From Pedobacter nyackensis (GTDB taxonomy: Bacteria > Bacteroidota > Bacteroidia > Sphingobacteriales > Sphingobacteriaceae): 50,372 bases of DNA. The notes beneath the pieces are model-generated. The model was not told where the DNA came from, did no database searches, and was given only the letters and a program-made list of their open reading frames with translations. Of the stretch, positions 26,076 through 34,540 are shown piece after piece. Position 1 is the first letter of the stretch, and the number at the start of each line of letters is the position of its first letter. Location of the stretch: assembly GCF_900176505.1 (NCBI RefSeq), contig NZ_FWYB01000012.1, positions 1 through 50,372 of the forward strand, given 5' to 3'. The translations under genes and the position numbers were made by a program.

Positions 26076-27786
26076 TGACAAGACATTAGAAATTGTAAAA
26101 ACATCAATTAAATCAGCAATATTTATTGATGAAAAAGCAAGAGATGTATATGAATACGAAAATCTTGATGATACTATGCTCGAAGAGAAGTTATCAGTTG
26201 CGATTTATAAGAATTTTAAGGAAAATGGCATCTCGCTTGCAATTCATAAATTTAAAGTTGAAGATAGAGAAAATGAGAATTTGCTGAAGTATCTTTTCAA
26301 CGATCGAGACTTGGTATTGCTTGACTGGAAATTACAAGGAGAGGGAGGTGAAGAGTATTCATTGGAATTATTATCACATGTAGTTCATTCGAACCATATT
26401 AATTTTTGCTGTATTTATACCACAGAACCGAATGTAGACAACATATTTTTTAATATACTATCTTATTTTTCAGGCATTAATGAAACAAAATTTGCTGCTA
26501 TAAAAGAAAAATATGCCCCAGGCTTTGAAGATGAGTTATTAGAGATTAAAAAATCTTATAATTTTATTGATTTAAACCATAATAGCAACGGACAACATAT
26601 TGGAACGTTGGTCAAAGCAGGATTGGATTTTGATGAGTTAATACAACTATGTGAAATAGATTCGAATAAAAAAGAGGCCTTATTTTTATTAATGTTGGCT
26701 TTCGAAAATTATCATAAAAGTACAAATGCGAATCAAAAACCAACTTTAGTATCTGTTACTAATAGATCACTAGTAATTAATAATACTATCGTTTGCATAT
26801 TAAACAAAGAGAATGCCTTTGAGGATCAATCAATTGAGATAATTAGAAACCTATCAGGGAAAATTGAAAAATCAACGAATAGTTTTACTCAATTATTGGG
26901 GATCGAAATGCAAAATATTTTCAATTCTGAAGGCGCATTTATTGATGATAATCTTATTATGATTTCTAAAGAGGCTTTGTTTGCTCACAGAAAACACATA
27001 AAGGATAAGAATGATGAAAATGATATTCCTTTTAAAGTATTAATTAAACAAGTTCTTTTAGAACATGCTTATTTAAAATTAAGAACAGCAAAGCTATCAT
27101 TACTAAATGATGATTTCTTAGAATCACAAGTGGATGTGAATAAACATTTGAAAGATGATGAAGTCGCATTAATAAATACATTTTATAATTCTGTAAGTAT
27201 TAAGGGGTTTAATGTAGAAAGTCAGCCAAATTTAAATTTTGGCGATATTTTTAAAGATGAAAATAATGATTATTATTTATGCATTACTGCTCTCTGTGAT
27301 TGTTTAAGACCTGAAAAAATAAAACAAAATTTCTATTTCGTAAAGGGTAAAAAGATTGATATTAAACTAGCTAATGCATTAGGCGATTCTGCTTTTATGA
27401 GTTATGTTGGTAGAGATGAGGCAATTTCTTGGATTGCGTTAGAGCCAGATAATCATATCGAAATAGAAGAATTAGGAAAGACACCAGAAGAGATAGAATT
27501 AGAGAAATTAAGAATTGAAAATAAAAAAATGAATAATCATAAATACCTTCCTGTCTATGTGAAACCTCATTGTTTTAATGTGAAAAACCCTAAAATAATA
27601 GATTCTATAATTGAAATAAGAAGAATTGAATCTATTAAAGTAGAACGTGTTACGGAAGATAATGGAGATATTGCATTTGGCAAGATTAAATATATTACGA
27701 CATTAAGGCCAAATTACACCCAAAGAATTGCAAACCATGCATTTAGCCATCCAGTGAGAGTAGGTGTTGATTTTGTTAAGATTTAA
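26065..27786 (+). CDS. Receiver-domain protein, partner of the dual ATPase
   Basis: The protein has 573 aa. The first 125 residues read as a receiver-like domain: SAIFIDEKA with the acidic pair Asp22-Glu23, DLVLLDWKL with the candidate phospho-acceptor Asp87, and CCIYTTEPN for the conserved Thr. It matches what I recall as the response-receiver family found next to ATPases in conflict systems (PF19192, not checked). The remaining 450 residues are mainly helical and unrecognised and may bind a partner or DNA; there is no HTH I can see. The start overlaps the ATPase stop by 11 bases (ATGACATTTAG), the same spacing as the methylase-ATPase junction. Confidence 0.75.
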   Translation: MTFSDKTLEIVKTSIKSAIFIDEKARDVYEYENLDDTMLEEKLSVAIYKNFKENGISLAIHKFKVEDRENENLLKYLFNDRDLVLLDWKLQGEGGEEYSLELLSHVVHSNHINFCCIYTTEPNVDNIFFNILSYFSGINETKFAAIKEKYAPGFEDELLEIKKSYNFIDLNHNSNGQHIGTLVKAGLDFDELIQLCEIDSNKKEALFLLMLAFENYHKSTNANQKPTLVSVTNRSLVINNTIVCILNKENAFEDQSIEIIRNLSGKIEKSTNSFTQLLGIEMQNIFNSEGAFIDDNLIMISKEALFAHRKHIKDKNDENDIPFKVLIKQVLLEHAYLKLRTAKLSLLNDDFLESQVDVNKHLKDDEVALINTFYNSVSIKGFNVESQPNLNFGDIFKDENNDYYLCITALCDCLRPEKIKQNFYFVKGKKIDIKLANALGDSAFMSYVGRDEAISWIALEPDNHIEIEELGKTPEEIELEKLRIENKKMNNHKYLPVYVKPHCFNVKNPKIIDSIIEIRRIESIKVERVTEDNGDIAFGKIKYITTLRPNYTQRIANHAFSHPVRVGVDFVKI

Positions 27787-27912
27787 CTTATAAAAGGCGT
27801 TTTGCAGATGCGTTTCGCCCATACAAGACCGTGCATAGGTCAAAACATCTGAGGGTGTAAAATAAGCTGTGTCAAAATAGTTAATTGTTAACTTAGCGAC
27901 ACAGTTTATAAA

Positions 27913-28288
27913 ATGAGAAAAGATGAGCAGCTCGATTATGAGCAAATGAAGCAAAAAGCCCTAGAGCAGTTGCGTTCAAGCAAACCCTTGTACGGTAAGG
28001 ACGGAGCTTTTGCTCTCTACTAAAAAACTTTTAGACTCTACTTTAGAAGCGGAACTTGAAAGCCATTTGGATTCTGAGGAACGCCTTTCAGGCAATCGTA
28101 AAATTGGCAAGATCAGTAAAAGAAGTCCCTACTTCCTCTGGTACCATTACCATAGATACTCCAAGAGATCGGAGTTCTACATACTAAAACTAATTTACCT
28201 GGCTCATAATAACATTAGTCAGAAGTGGACAGTGCCATTAAGTAATTTGGGTTGTTACTGCGCAAAAACTTGCCTTTTGGTTTCCTGA
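27913..28288 (+). pseudogene. IS256-family transposase, internally deleted and frameshifted
   Basis: From 27913 the frame gives MRKDEQLDYEQMKQKALEQL and GKDGAFA, the usual IS256 transposase start. It then shifts: the next frame continues KKLLDSTLEAELESHL and NRKIGKISK. Another shift follows, because the family phrase SSGTITIDTPRDRSS appears in a third frame near 28120-28160. Then LIYLAHNNISQKWTVPLSN, the C-terminal motif of the family, follows directly. The central catalytic region is deleted. The gene is dead. Confidence 0.8.
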
Positions 28289-28303
28289 TCGGATAGTATT
28301 GTG

Positions 28304-28399
28304 GATATTCCGGCGATTGCTGATGCAATACTGGATCGTATGGTGCACACATCATACAGAATTGAACTAAAAGGAGAAAGTCTAAGAAAAAAGAGGTAA
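28304..28399 (+). pseudogene. C-terminal fragment of an IS21-family IstB ATPase
   Basis: The 31 codons end in DRMVHTSYRIELKGESLRKKR before a stop, the characteristic end of IstB (helper ATPase of IS21). The start and the ATPase motifs are absent. It lies between the IS256 transposase remnant and the IS256 right end, so an IS21 element, or part of one, was once inserted here. Confidence 0.75.
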
Positions 28400-28673
28400 A
28401 ATTGTCGGGCGATCAGCTTCGCTGAACCAAAACTAACAAGGAGGTCAACGTCTCCGTTATATCCATATTAGATTTGAAACTAAAATGAACAAGGCAGTAA
28501 CTCTAATGAATCACCGCCTTGACACAGTTTATTTTACATACCCAATATTTAAAATATTTTATACTTAATGGAGCATGACTATTACTTTCGTTGGAATATC
28601 TAACAACTGTGTAAACGAATTACATTAAAAGCATCAGGCGAATATTTTGTGCTGGTTTTTTTAAGGATTGCCT

Positions 28674-29312
28674 TTAATTTTTAACATGACTTTTAAAGTC
28701 TTGGAGAATCTTTGATAACTGATGATATTCGTTATTTTTCTTTTTTATGAAGTTATTTATAAATATTTTTTGTGCGGCTTTAATATTAGACTTTTCATCA
28801 TTTCCATATAATTCTCTTGTGAAATCTGCAATGTTTTTTTTAAAGTTAGTGTTAAATGTTGGAATCGTACTTTTTGTTGCGGTCAGGATATCAATAGCGA
28901 AATTTTCATTCCATATGATTTCTTCAGGGATGTTTTTAGGAAAGTATTCAAGGTTTTTCAGTAAGAATTTCAGATAGTTTAAAGCTGACTCTTTCTTTTG
29001 CGTGTTGTTCCCTCCCATATTTCCCCCATCAATCCTAAAGCCTAGATTTTGAAAATCAATTGAAGTTTCTTCTTTGAGTTTCGATTTTATAAAATCAAGA
29101 TTCTCTGATTCTGCCGTAGTGAAGGTATCAGGATCATATTTCACTTTTTTCTTATCACCGTCTAGTAAAATGAACTTATGTATTTCATTTTCTTCAGAGT
29201 AGACGACCGCTTTTTTATAGATATTTTCGGCACCACCCGGGAAGTATTTAACTGAAAATAGTAAGGGGTAGTCTCCACCTATTTCTGCTAACACATCTAT
29301 ACTTCTCCTCAT
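28674..29312 (-). pseudogene. C-terminal half of a TOPRIM/OLD-like protein (truncated)
   Basis: The 212 residues contain KKAVVYSEENEIHKFILLDG followed by DKKK, in which DGD could be the metal-binding pair of a TOPRIM domain, as in OLD-family nucleases. FSVKYFPGGAENIY precedes it. The upstream ATPase domain is missing; the frame instead emerges from a HIT gene, joined at about 29312. The DxD motif and length are suggestive only. A decayed antiphage nuclease gene is the best reading. Confidence 0.4.
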
Positions 29313-29314
29313 CT

Positions 29315-29457
29315 GTCAAACTGAAATAATCGGTTCTAACAACATTGGAAACAATCAAAAGATGTCCACGTGAAACAGGGAATCCATCTTCAATTATAAA
29401 GAAATACTCATTACTATAGATGATTTTGTCCTTTGGTATGCTTAAAAAATCTTTCAT
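29315..29457 (-). pseudogene. HIT-family protein, N-terminal fragment
   Basis: From 29457 the frame reads IIYSNEYFFIIEDGFPVSRG followed by HLLIVSNVVRTDYFSLTDEE, the N-terminal half of a HIT (histidine triad) hydrolase, including the phrase FPVSRGHLLIVS typical of it. The HxHxH active-site triad lies further on and is not present. At about 29315 the sequence passes into the TOPRIM-like remnant. Its start overlaps the stop of the HNH relic upstream (TAATG), so HNH and HIT genes were coupled. Confidence 0.65.
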
Positions 29458-30000
29458 TAAAAACTTCCTGGTAGTTCATTTATAGGTTGCCATTTGTGAA
29501 TGGCCAATTCCGAAGCTAAGTTATATAGTTTTTCTAAAAACACTATTCTTCACACTCTTGTAGAACCCGTTTGATTGATGGGGTGCTTACTTTCAATGTA
29601 GAACTTATTCCTGTTAAAGAGCTTCTCTAAAAATCTTTTTTCAGGTATCCGCGCGCTCTTATTATTGTTTATCTGCTTATCTGATAGTACCAGGTCCCAA
29701 ACACCATTTATATTTGCCCCTTCATTATGATGGTGCTGGTTATGGAGATGTGGTAAGAAATGATCTATAGCGCACATGTTTAAATCATCACCTTTACGGA
29801 TTGAAATGTCCTGAAAGGAGTAGAAACACTTGCCTTTTTGATAGCCATTAAGCGCATCTCGTACGGAGGCAATTTTTTTTGAATGATGTAATTACCGAAG
29901 AATACAAACGGACCAAAGTATAATGCGGAAAGGCTGTCGCAAAATGTAAAAGAACTAAACGAAAACGCACATCCATTGGCTCTGAGCTTCTTAAAACATA
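29457..30000 (-). pseudogene. HNH endonuclease, broken by a homopolymer frameshift and a nonsense codon
   Basis: On the minus strand the first frame gives CDSLSALYFGPFVFFGNYII and QKK, then an A8 run (29873-29880) after which the family continues in the next frame as IASVRDALNGYQKGKCFYSF, followed by CAIDHFLPH, then GVWDLVLSDKQINNNKSARI with HNH-type His and Asn. An in-frame TGA (around 29550) then precedes a tail ending KWQPINELPGSF. The upstream start is not certain; 30000 is approximate. The A8 run could be a sequencing or phase-variation site, but the extra stop argues for decay. Confidence 0.6.
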
Positions 30001-30085
30001 CGCCATAGTAATAAATAAGGAGAAGTAATCCTTGGAATCTATTGTAAAAAGTATAAATTAGATAATATATTATGATATAATAAAA

Positions 30086-30415
30086 ATGAATAAAGACGGC
30101 ATTGGATACGTTAGATATGTAAAGGACTTTTTGACTGGACAGTTGGAAGCTGTGTGGTCGTATCACATTAGCGGTCAAACCGTCTCTGGAACAGGGGTAG
30201 CTACGGGAGTCTATGGAGATACTTTTGTAGGGGAATATAAAATTACTTATTACACCGATGGGAGCGATGATGGCACAAGTTTTGATTTGGTTATAACTAA
30301 AGAAAATGATCAATTTATACTGAAATGGTTTCGTAACGGAACCCTTAAACATATTGGAATAGGTCGTGGTGAAGATAACATCATTACCGCAGGATGGAAG
30401 GAATTGGATGCTTAG
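30086..30415 (+). CDS. Small 109-aa beta-rich protein, unknown function
   Basis: It reads GQTVSGTGVATGVYGDTFVG and EYKITYY, then SFDLVITKENDQFILKWFRN and ends ITAGWKELDA. Alternating strands with Gly turns suggest a small beta barrel or calycin-like domain. I have seen related phrases in Bacteroidota proteins, but cannot name a family. It lacks a signal peptide. A minus-strand frame of similar length overlaps it but has poor, repetitive composition, so the plus strand is preferred. Confidence 0.6.
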   Translation: MNKDGIGYVRYVKDFLTGQLEAVWSYHISGQTVSGTGVATGVYGDTFVGEYKITYYTDGSDDGTSFDLVITKENDQFILKWFRNGTLKHIGIGRGEDNIITAGWKELDA

Positions 30416-30605
30416 TTGCCCCTCCTTTAAGACCAATCCTGAAACATCGAGCACTAGTCTTATCGTACGGACTATTGAAGGAATAAATACCGGGTACAGT
30501 ATAAACTGGTCAATCACTCTTGACTTTAATAAATTGGCCTGATTTTCAGTGTTTTCCACGCACTACTGTATCAATGGATATTGCTGTTTATAAGGTGTAA
30601 GTCAT

Positions 30606-30637
30606 AAAAGGGCATCCGATTTAACTGACGCCCTTTT
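30606..30637. terminator. Intrinsic terminator
   Basis: AAAAGGGC (30606-30613) pairs with GCCCTTTT (30630-30637), followed by more T residues on the plus strand and preceded by A residues. It lies 15 bp past the stop of the VioB-N-like gene and can also end transcription from the 30086 gene. Confidence 0.75.
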
Positions 30638-30651
30638 TTAACAATAATGGA

Positions 30652-32535
30652 TTAACCTGGTAACTTACCATGTGCTACTGGGCATTTCCCAAATAGGGAT
30701 GGATGACCAATGCTTTCAACGTTATTCTTGAAATGAAACGCAACTTCCTGGATAGGCTCTGGTGGATTTATACCTGCAATAACCAAATTGCACCAACGTT
30801 CCAATAGTTTACGTTTACCATTAGTCAATTCACGCGTAACCGGCATATAAGTGCTGCTTTCAAAGTTATCTTTAGAAATAAATTTAAGTATTTTTTCTGC
30901 AAGGAATTCAATTCTATTCCTGTTATCTAAAGGTACATCAATGCCTTTTCTAGACATCACTGGGTTCAATACATCGTATAAAGAAAGAATGTTTTCGTAA
31001 ATCCAGCTCCAGGTTAGCTGGCTATCGGGAGTATTGGCTTCAAGTTGGTCATCAAAACCTAATACCCTTACATTAAGATGATATTGTTGAACATCTAGCC
31101 TGGGTGGAAATTTAGGTATGGTTTCGTTATCAGATTGTAGTTTGAATATAAAGCTGTTGTATCCTGGCTCACTTGGTATATACTCGAATGTGAAATAACC
31201 CTTATCTCCAACGATCGCAGAATCAAGCGTCTCAATATATGCTCCATTGGTATCATATTTCGCTATGGCAATAATACTTCCTGAGGCAGCAGGCTGACCT
31301 TTATATCTGACAGGGATAGGCATAGTTAACTTTTCTTTTTCATCGAGGTAAGCGTCTCTTTTTTCTACGATGATTACGTCGTCTCTTTCAACCAATGTGT
31401 TGTTGCCGTCTCCTTGTAATTTATAGCTACCTAGTGATATTGCTCTCCAAACATCAGCTGAAATACCCGAAAGATCGACGTCGATTAAACCAGCATTTTT
31501 TTCGTAAGCCTCCTGGTTGTATTGTTCTGGCTGTAGGGTTTCTAACAAATGCTCAGTTCCGTTATAAATTACACTCAGTTTTAATGGACCTAAATTGGCT
31601 TTTTCCAAAGATTTATTTACTTCGGGTACGGTCTCACCCAAATCGAGAGTAAGGCGCTTGAGTGATTCGTTGGCCTCTACAATAGCTGTATTTAAAATAT
31701 TGTTTTCTTGCTGGACTCTATATAGGTAACGACCCTGCGGATGCCCCTTTAATTCTGTTTTTTGCCACAAGCCAATAAAGCCTGATACAATAGAATATGC
31801 CGGGTTAGAAAAGTTTTTTCCATCTGCGTAGTATTTTGCCAGTTCATTCCGCGTTTTTGGGGTTTGGACTGTTTGGTTCATGATGCCATTTTGATAGTAA
31901 AGGGTGCGGTAAGTATGAAATCGCATGGTGATACCCTGAACGTCTTCGGAGGTCATTGCCTCCTGAATTTTGTGCAGGAATGCCGAATTTGTAGCGTTAC
32001 TAAATTCAATATCTTCTTTAGCAAAGCATACTTCCCATACTGCACTTGCATTTGTTGCCGGACCGACTCCCTGGTCAACTTCCGCTTTCATTTGGTTTCT
32101 ACCCCTAAAAATTAAAAGCCTGGCATACATTCTGGATGTACTTTTAAGTTTAATGCCAAGCGCGTTATCGCCAATCCTCAATTCATTAAAAAATACCTGG
32201 GTGCCATTGTCAGTAATAGGATTACTATCTACCAGTTTGCCGTCTAAACTTAAGGTATTGCCAACTAAAGCATCAGTGGTGTCATTTTCACCGGGCTTAG
32301 TAGAAACGGAAGAAACCTCCATGTCCTGGAACCTCGCATAGTGCGTACCAAAGTTGTTCCAACTACCGTTCATTGCTTCAGGCAGCTTTGATTTTAGACT
32401 GGATAGTGTTTCTCCAGGAGGAACGATCAACTTTACATTTGCAATGTCGTAGAGCTTTTCGAAATTATTGGCTAATGAGGGGTCGAAAGACATATGACCC
32501 TTAAAGTAGATTCTGGGAAATAGCAAGGTACTCAT
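30652..32535 (-). CDS. VioB-like protein, N-terminal part
   Basis: The 627 residues match the N-terminal two-thirds of violacein enzyme VioB as I recall it: start MSTLLFPRIYFKGHMSFDPS (VioB MSILDFPRIHFRGWARVNAP), GLWQKTELKGHPQGRYLYR (GLWRRGELASYPAGRLLRP), and STYMPVTRELTNGKRKLLER (KSYYMPSTRELSAPKARLFL). VioB and RebD are heme-containing imine dimer synthases acting after an amino-acid oxidase. The last residues, GKCPVAHGKLPG, include a Cys-Pro pair as in heme-binding motifs. Its start is 3 bases from the stop of the ferritin-like gene upstream, so the two genes act as one split enzyme (inference). No oxidase gene lies nearby. Confidence 0.8.
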   Translation of the reverse strand: MSTLLFPRIYFKGHMSFDPSLANNFEKLYDIANVKLIVPPGETLSSLKSKLPEAMNGSWNNFGTHYARFQDMEVSSVSTKPGENDTTDALVGNTLSLDGKLVDSNPITDNGTQVFFNELRIGDNALGIKLKSTSRMYARLLIFRGRNQMKAEVDQGVGPATNASAVWEVCFAKEDIEFSNATNSAFLHKIQEAMTSEDVQGITMRFHTYRTLYYQNGIMNQTVQTPKTRNELAKYYADGKNFSNPAYSIVSGFIGLWQKTELKGHPQGRYLYRVQQENNILNTAIVEANESLKRLTLDLGETVPEVNKSLEKANLGPLKLSVIYNGTEHLLETLQPEQYNQEAYEKNAGLIDVDLSGISADVWRAISLGSYKLQGDGNNTLVERDDVIIVEKRDAYLDEKEKLTMPIPVRYKGQPAASGSIIAIAKYDTNGAYIETLDSAIVGDKGYFTFEYIPSEPGYNSFIFKLQSDNETIPKFPPRLDVQQYHLNVRVLGFDDQLEANTPDSQLTWSWIYENILSLYDVLNPVMSRKGIDVPLDNRNRIEFLAEKILKFISKDNFESSTYMPVTRELTNGKRKLLERWCNLVIAGINPPEPIQEVAFHFKNNVESIGHPSLFGKCPVAHGKLPG

Positions 32536-32538
32536 GGT

Positions 32539-33897
32539 TTATGGGTTTATTAGGTTTATAAATGTTAGTCTGGTCTGATTGTTTGTTTTAAGTTCTGTTA
32601 TGAAGGGGGTATTTAGATTTGTGCTGTTGAGTTGCTCAGTGCTATGGGCCGCGAATCGTTTATGGTAATTCCACAATTCGGACGCGTTGGCAGGCAGATT
32701 TAATGAATAAGGAAGCTCGAACGGAGCGGCAGCCACCTTCAGCCTGCCCAATGCATCCGTTTGTGGCGAGCTGTGTTGAGGCAAATCTGTAAGCAAAGCC
32801 GAAATAGTACTTAAAAAACGCATATCTGCAAATGCCCAGCGACTTAGTTGTGTCCTTTCCCGGCTTCCCGGTGCCGCCAGTAAATGGTGATGTATATTTA
32901 AAAGTAGCCACCTGTAACGGTGATTAAAAATTACGCCCCATTTATAGGCATCATTGTTTTCGAGATAACTTGGTGAATCCGCATTACTTACTGTGGGGTT
33001 TACTGGAACACTGCGGGCAAGTGACGCTTCGCCATTTTGAGCAGCGTAATTTTTTGCTGCCTGGTATAAACGAAAAAAACGCAGGAAATGTGAGGGGTCG
33101 TTTTCGGGAGATTCTTCTGAGCCTTCACCTTGTAAGCCAATAGCCTTGATAAGATCAATAAGGCCGTTTTGCCCGTTGAGTTGTGTAACTTTACTCATGA
33201 TAAGCTGGTGTATACCACCACCTGTCCATACTTCAGGATCCGCCTGCCTGTTCTCGGAATGGGCGAATATGTTTTCTGTCTTTAACTGGCTTGCCAGATC
33301 GGTTAATAAGTTAAAAAGCGCACCCACCCGTTGAATACTTTCATCAGGAGCTTCTACTTTTGCATCCTGTTTAACCGTTTCGAGATTAAAACCCAACCCG
33401 GCAGGAATTTGATCTGGAGCAGGCATTTCGGCTAAAACATATTTAGCCAAGGCAGAGATAGAAAAAGGTTCGAGCCTAAAATGGAAAGGATAGATGTCAT
33501 TGTAAGGATAGTCTTCCCTTTCAAAATTTAAGGCCCCACCAACGGCGATCAGAATGTTTTGTACCGCCATTAAATGTCCCATTTCTTCCCGAGCTATGGT
33601 CATGATCTCGTTACGCCATTCAGAATGCGGGCTGGTTGTGGGCAGTGAGAATACAGAGTACAGGTATTGCACCATTAAGCTATGCTCTATTTCTGCAGCG
33701 GTATGTAACAGGAAAATTAGCTCATCAACTAGTTCCATAGCAGGTTTTTGCCGTTTTAAAATGACAGCTTTTACGCCTATGGTGCTGAATGCTACAAGGT
33801 TTTCCTTAGTTAGGGTGCTTTTGAAATCGGTAAAGCTGTGGTTAATTTTGGGCAGGATGGTTTCCTCTGTTTCGAATTGGAATTTAAAGCGCGTCAT
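32539..33897 (-). CDS. Ferritin-like protein, VioB C-terminal counterpart
   Basis: The 452 residues show a ferritin-like helical bundle: AAEIEHSLMVQYLYSVFSLP with Glu69 and His72, then AREEMGHLMAVQNILIAVGG with Glu104, Glu105 and His108. VioB has the same sequence order in its C-terminal half (LELSVMLQYLYAAYSIP, then AHEEMIHYLVVNNLLMALGE). Family: Ferritin-like domain of VioB/RebD-type enzymes (PF12902 from memory). It is the first gene of the two-gene operon with the VioB N-terminal homologue. Confidence 0.85.
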   Translation of the reverse strand: MTRFKFQFETEETILPKINHSFTDFKSTLTKENLVAFSTIGVKAVILKRQKPAMELVDELIFLLHTAAEIEHSLMVQYLYSVFSLPTTSPHSEWRNEIMTIAREEMGHLMAVQNILIAVGGALNFEREDYPYNDIYPFHFRLEPFSISALAKYVLAEMPAPDQIPAGLGFNLETVKQDAKVEAPDESIQRVGALFNLLTDLASQLKTENIFAHSENRQADPEVWTGGGIHQLIMSKVTQLNGQNGLIDLIKAIGLQGEGSEESPENDPSHFLRFFRLYQAAKNYAAQNGEASLARSVPVNPTVSNADSPSYLENNDAYKWGVIFNHRYRWLLLNIHHHLLAAPGSRERTQLSRWAFADMRFLSTISALLTDLPQHSSPQTDALGRLKVAAAPFELPYSLNLPANASELWNYHKRFAAHSTEQLNSTNLNTPFITELKTNNQTRLTFINLINP

Positions 33898-34191
33898 TTT
33901 GAGTTTGCATTAGTTATATGAGATTAACTTTATTAACTAAAGCTACTAAGAAAAAAAGTAATTCAGGGAGTAATTTATTTCTCAATTAATTTAATATTAA
34001 ATTCCCCATCTTCGGTAGCCACGAGTGGGGTAAGAGGCGTTGGGCAAGCCAATGTCATCCCGATGATTACTTAACATACAATGAAAAAAATCATGAATGA
34101 TCCCCTCTTAAAAACACAGAAATTGAGTTAAAAACGCAACCTGAATTAATAATTTAGTGAATTGTAACGTTGTAAGCGCTATAACTCCTTC

Positions 34192-34308
34192 TCACTCCGA
34201 ACCACCATGCTCCGGTGATTTATTCAATATCGTAAACCGTTTCTCAAATTGATCACCTCCCAGGCGTATAATAACCTTGAAACCATGTCCACCATATCTG
34301 ATTTCCAT
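34192..34308 (-). pseudogene. C-terminal relic of an unknown gene, copy 1
   Basis: The minus strand gives a 38-codon frame ending DQFEKRFTILNKSPEHGGSE. A second frame ending DQFEEVFTILNKSPV lies at 34342-34407, so the two segments are direct repeats of one coding end. No longer gene can be assembled. Nothing else was found in the 640-bp gap between 33898 and 34540 except this pair and a possible promoter before the 34541 gene. Confidence 0.45.
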
Positions 34309-34341
34309 TAGGAAATTTAGCAGAAGTGGTTTTGTAAACCT

Positions 34342-34407
34342 CTATACTGGTGATTTATTCAAAATTGTAAACACCTCCTCAAACTGATCATTTAGTGGTG
34401 CTGACAT
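34342..34407 (-). pseudogene. C-terminal relic of the same unknown gene, copy 2
   Basis: The 21-codon frame reads MSAPLNDQFEEVFTILNKSPV. It shares the bases GGTGATTTATTCAA and CTCAAA-TGATCA with copy 1, so it is a diverged direct repeat about 140 bp away. Function unknown. Confidence 0.4.
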
Positions 34408-34540
34408 AAACGTGATTGTCACAATTTTATTGGAATTTTGCTAAATTAAACTTTTTATATATTTTTAAGATATTACATATCGAATCAAGACCGTTTTGGC
34501 TGTTTTGAAATAATTAACGCTTTTAAAATTTATAACCATT

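Larger units (their letters stand above)
27851..28541 (+). mobile_element. Internally deleted IS256-family element with an IS21-type insert
   Basis: The left end reads GGGTGTAAAATAAGCTGTG and the right end GACACAGTTTATTTTACA, inverted copies of each other. The internal 690 bp is far below the roughly 1.3 kb of a full IS256 element. Inside are the start and end of an IS256 transposase joined across a deletion, then the last 31 codons of an IstB gene. The element therefore cannot transpose by itself but could still be mobilised through its ends. The left end is the same as that at 1-95, facing the opposite way. Confidence 0.75.

Noticed and set aside
29780..30559. A 259-aa minus-strand protein opposite the 109-aa gene
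   Set aside because: Its composition is poor (runs of Tyr, Ile, Ser) and its useful part is only the N-terminal piece of the broken HNH gene; the rest mirrors the plus-strand gene.
30652..33897. Complete violacein or indolocarbazole pathway
   Set aside because: Only VioB-like parts are present; no VioA, VioC, VioD or VioE homologue is visible.
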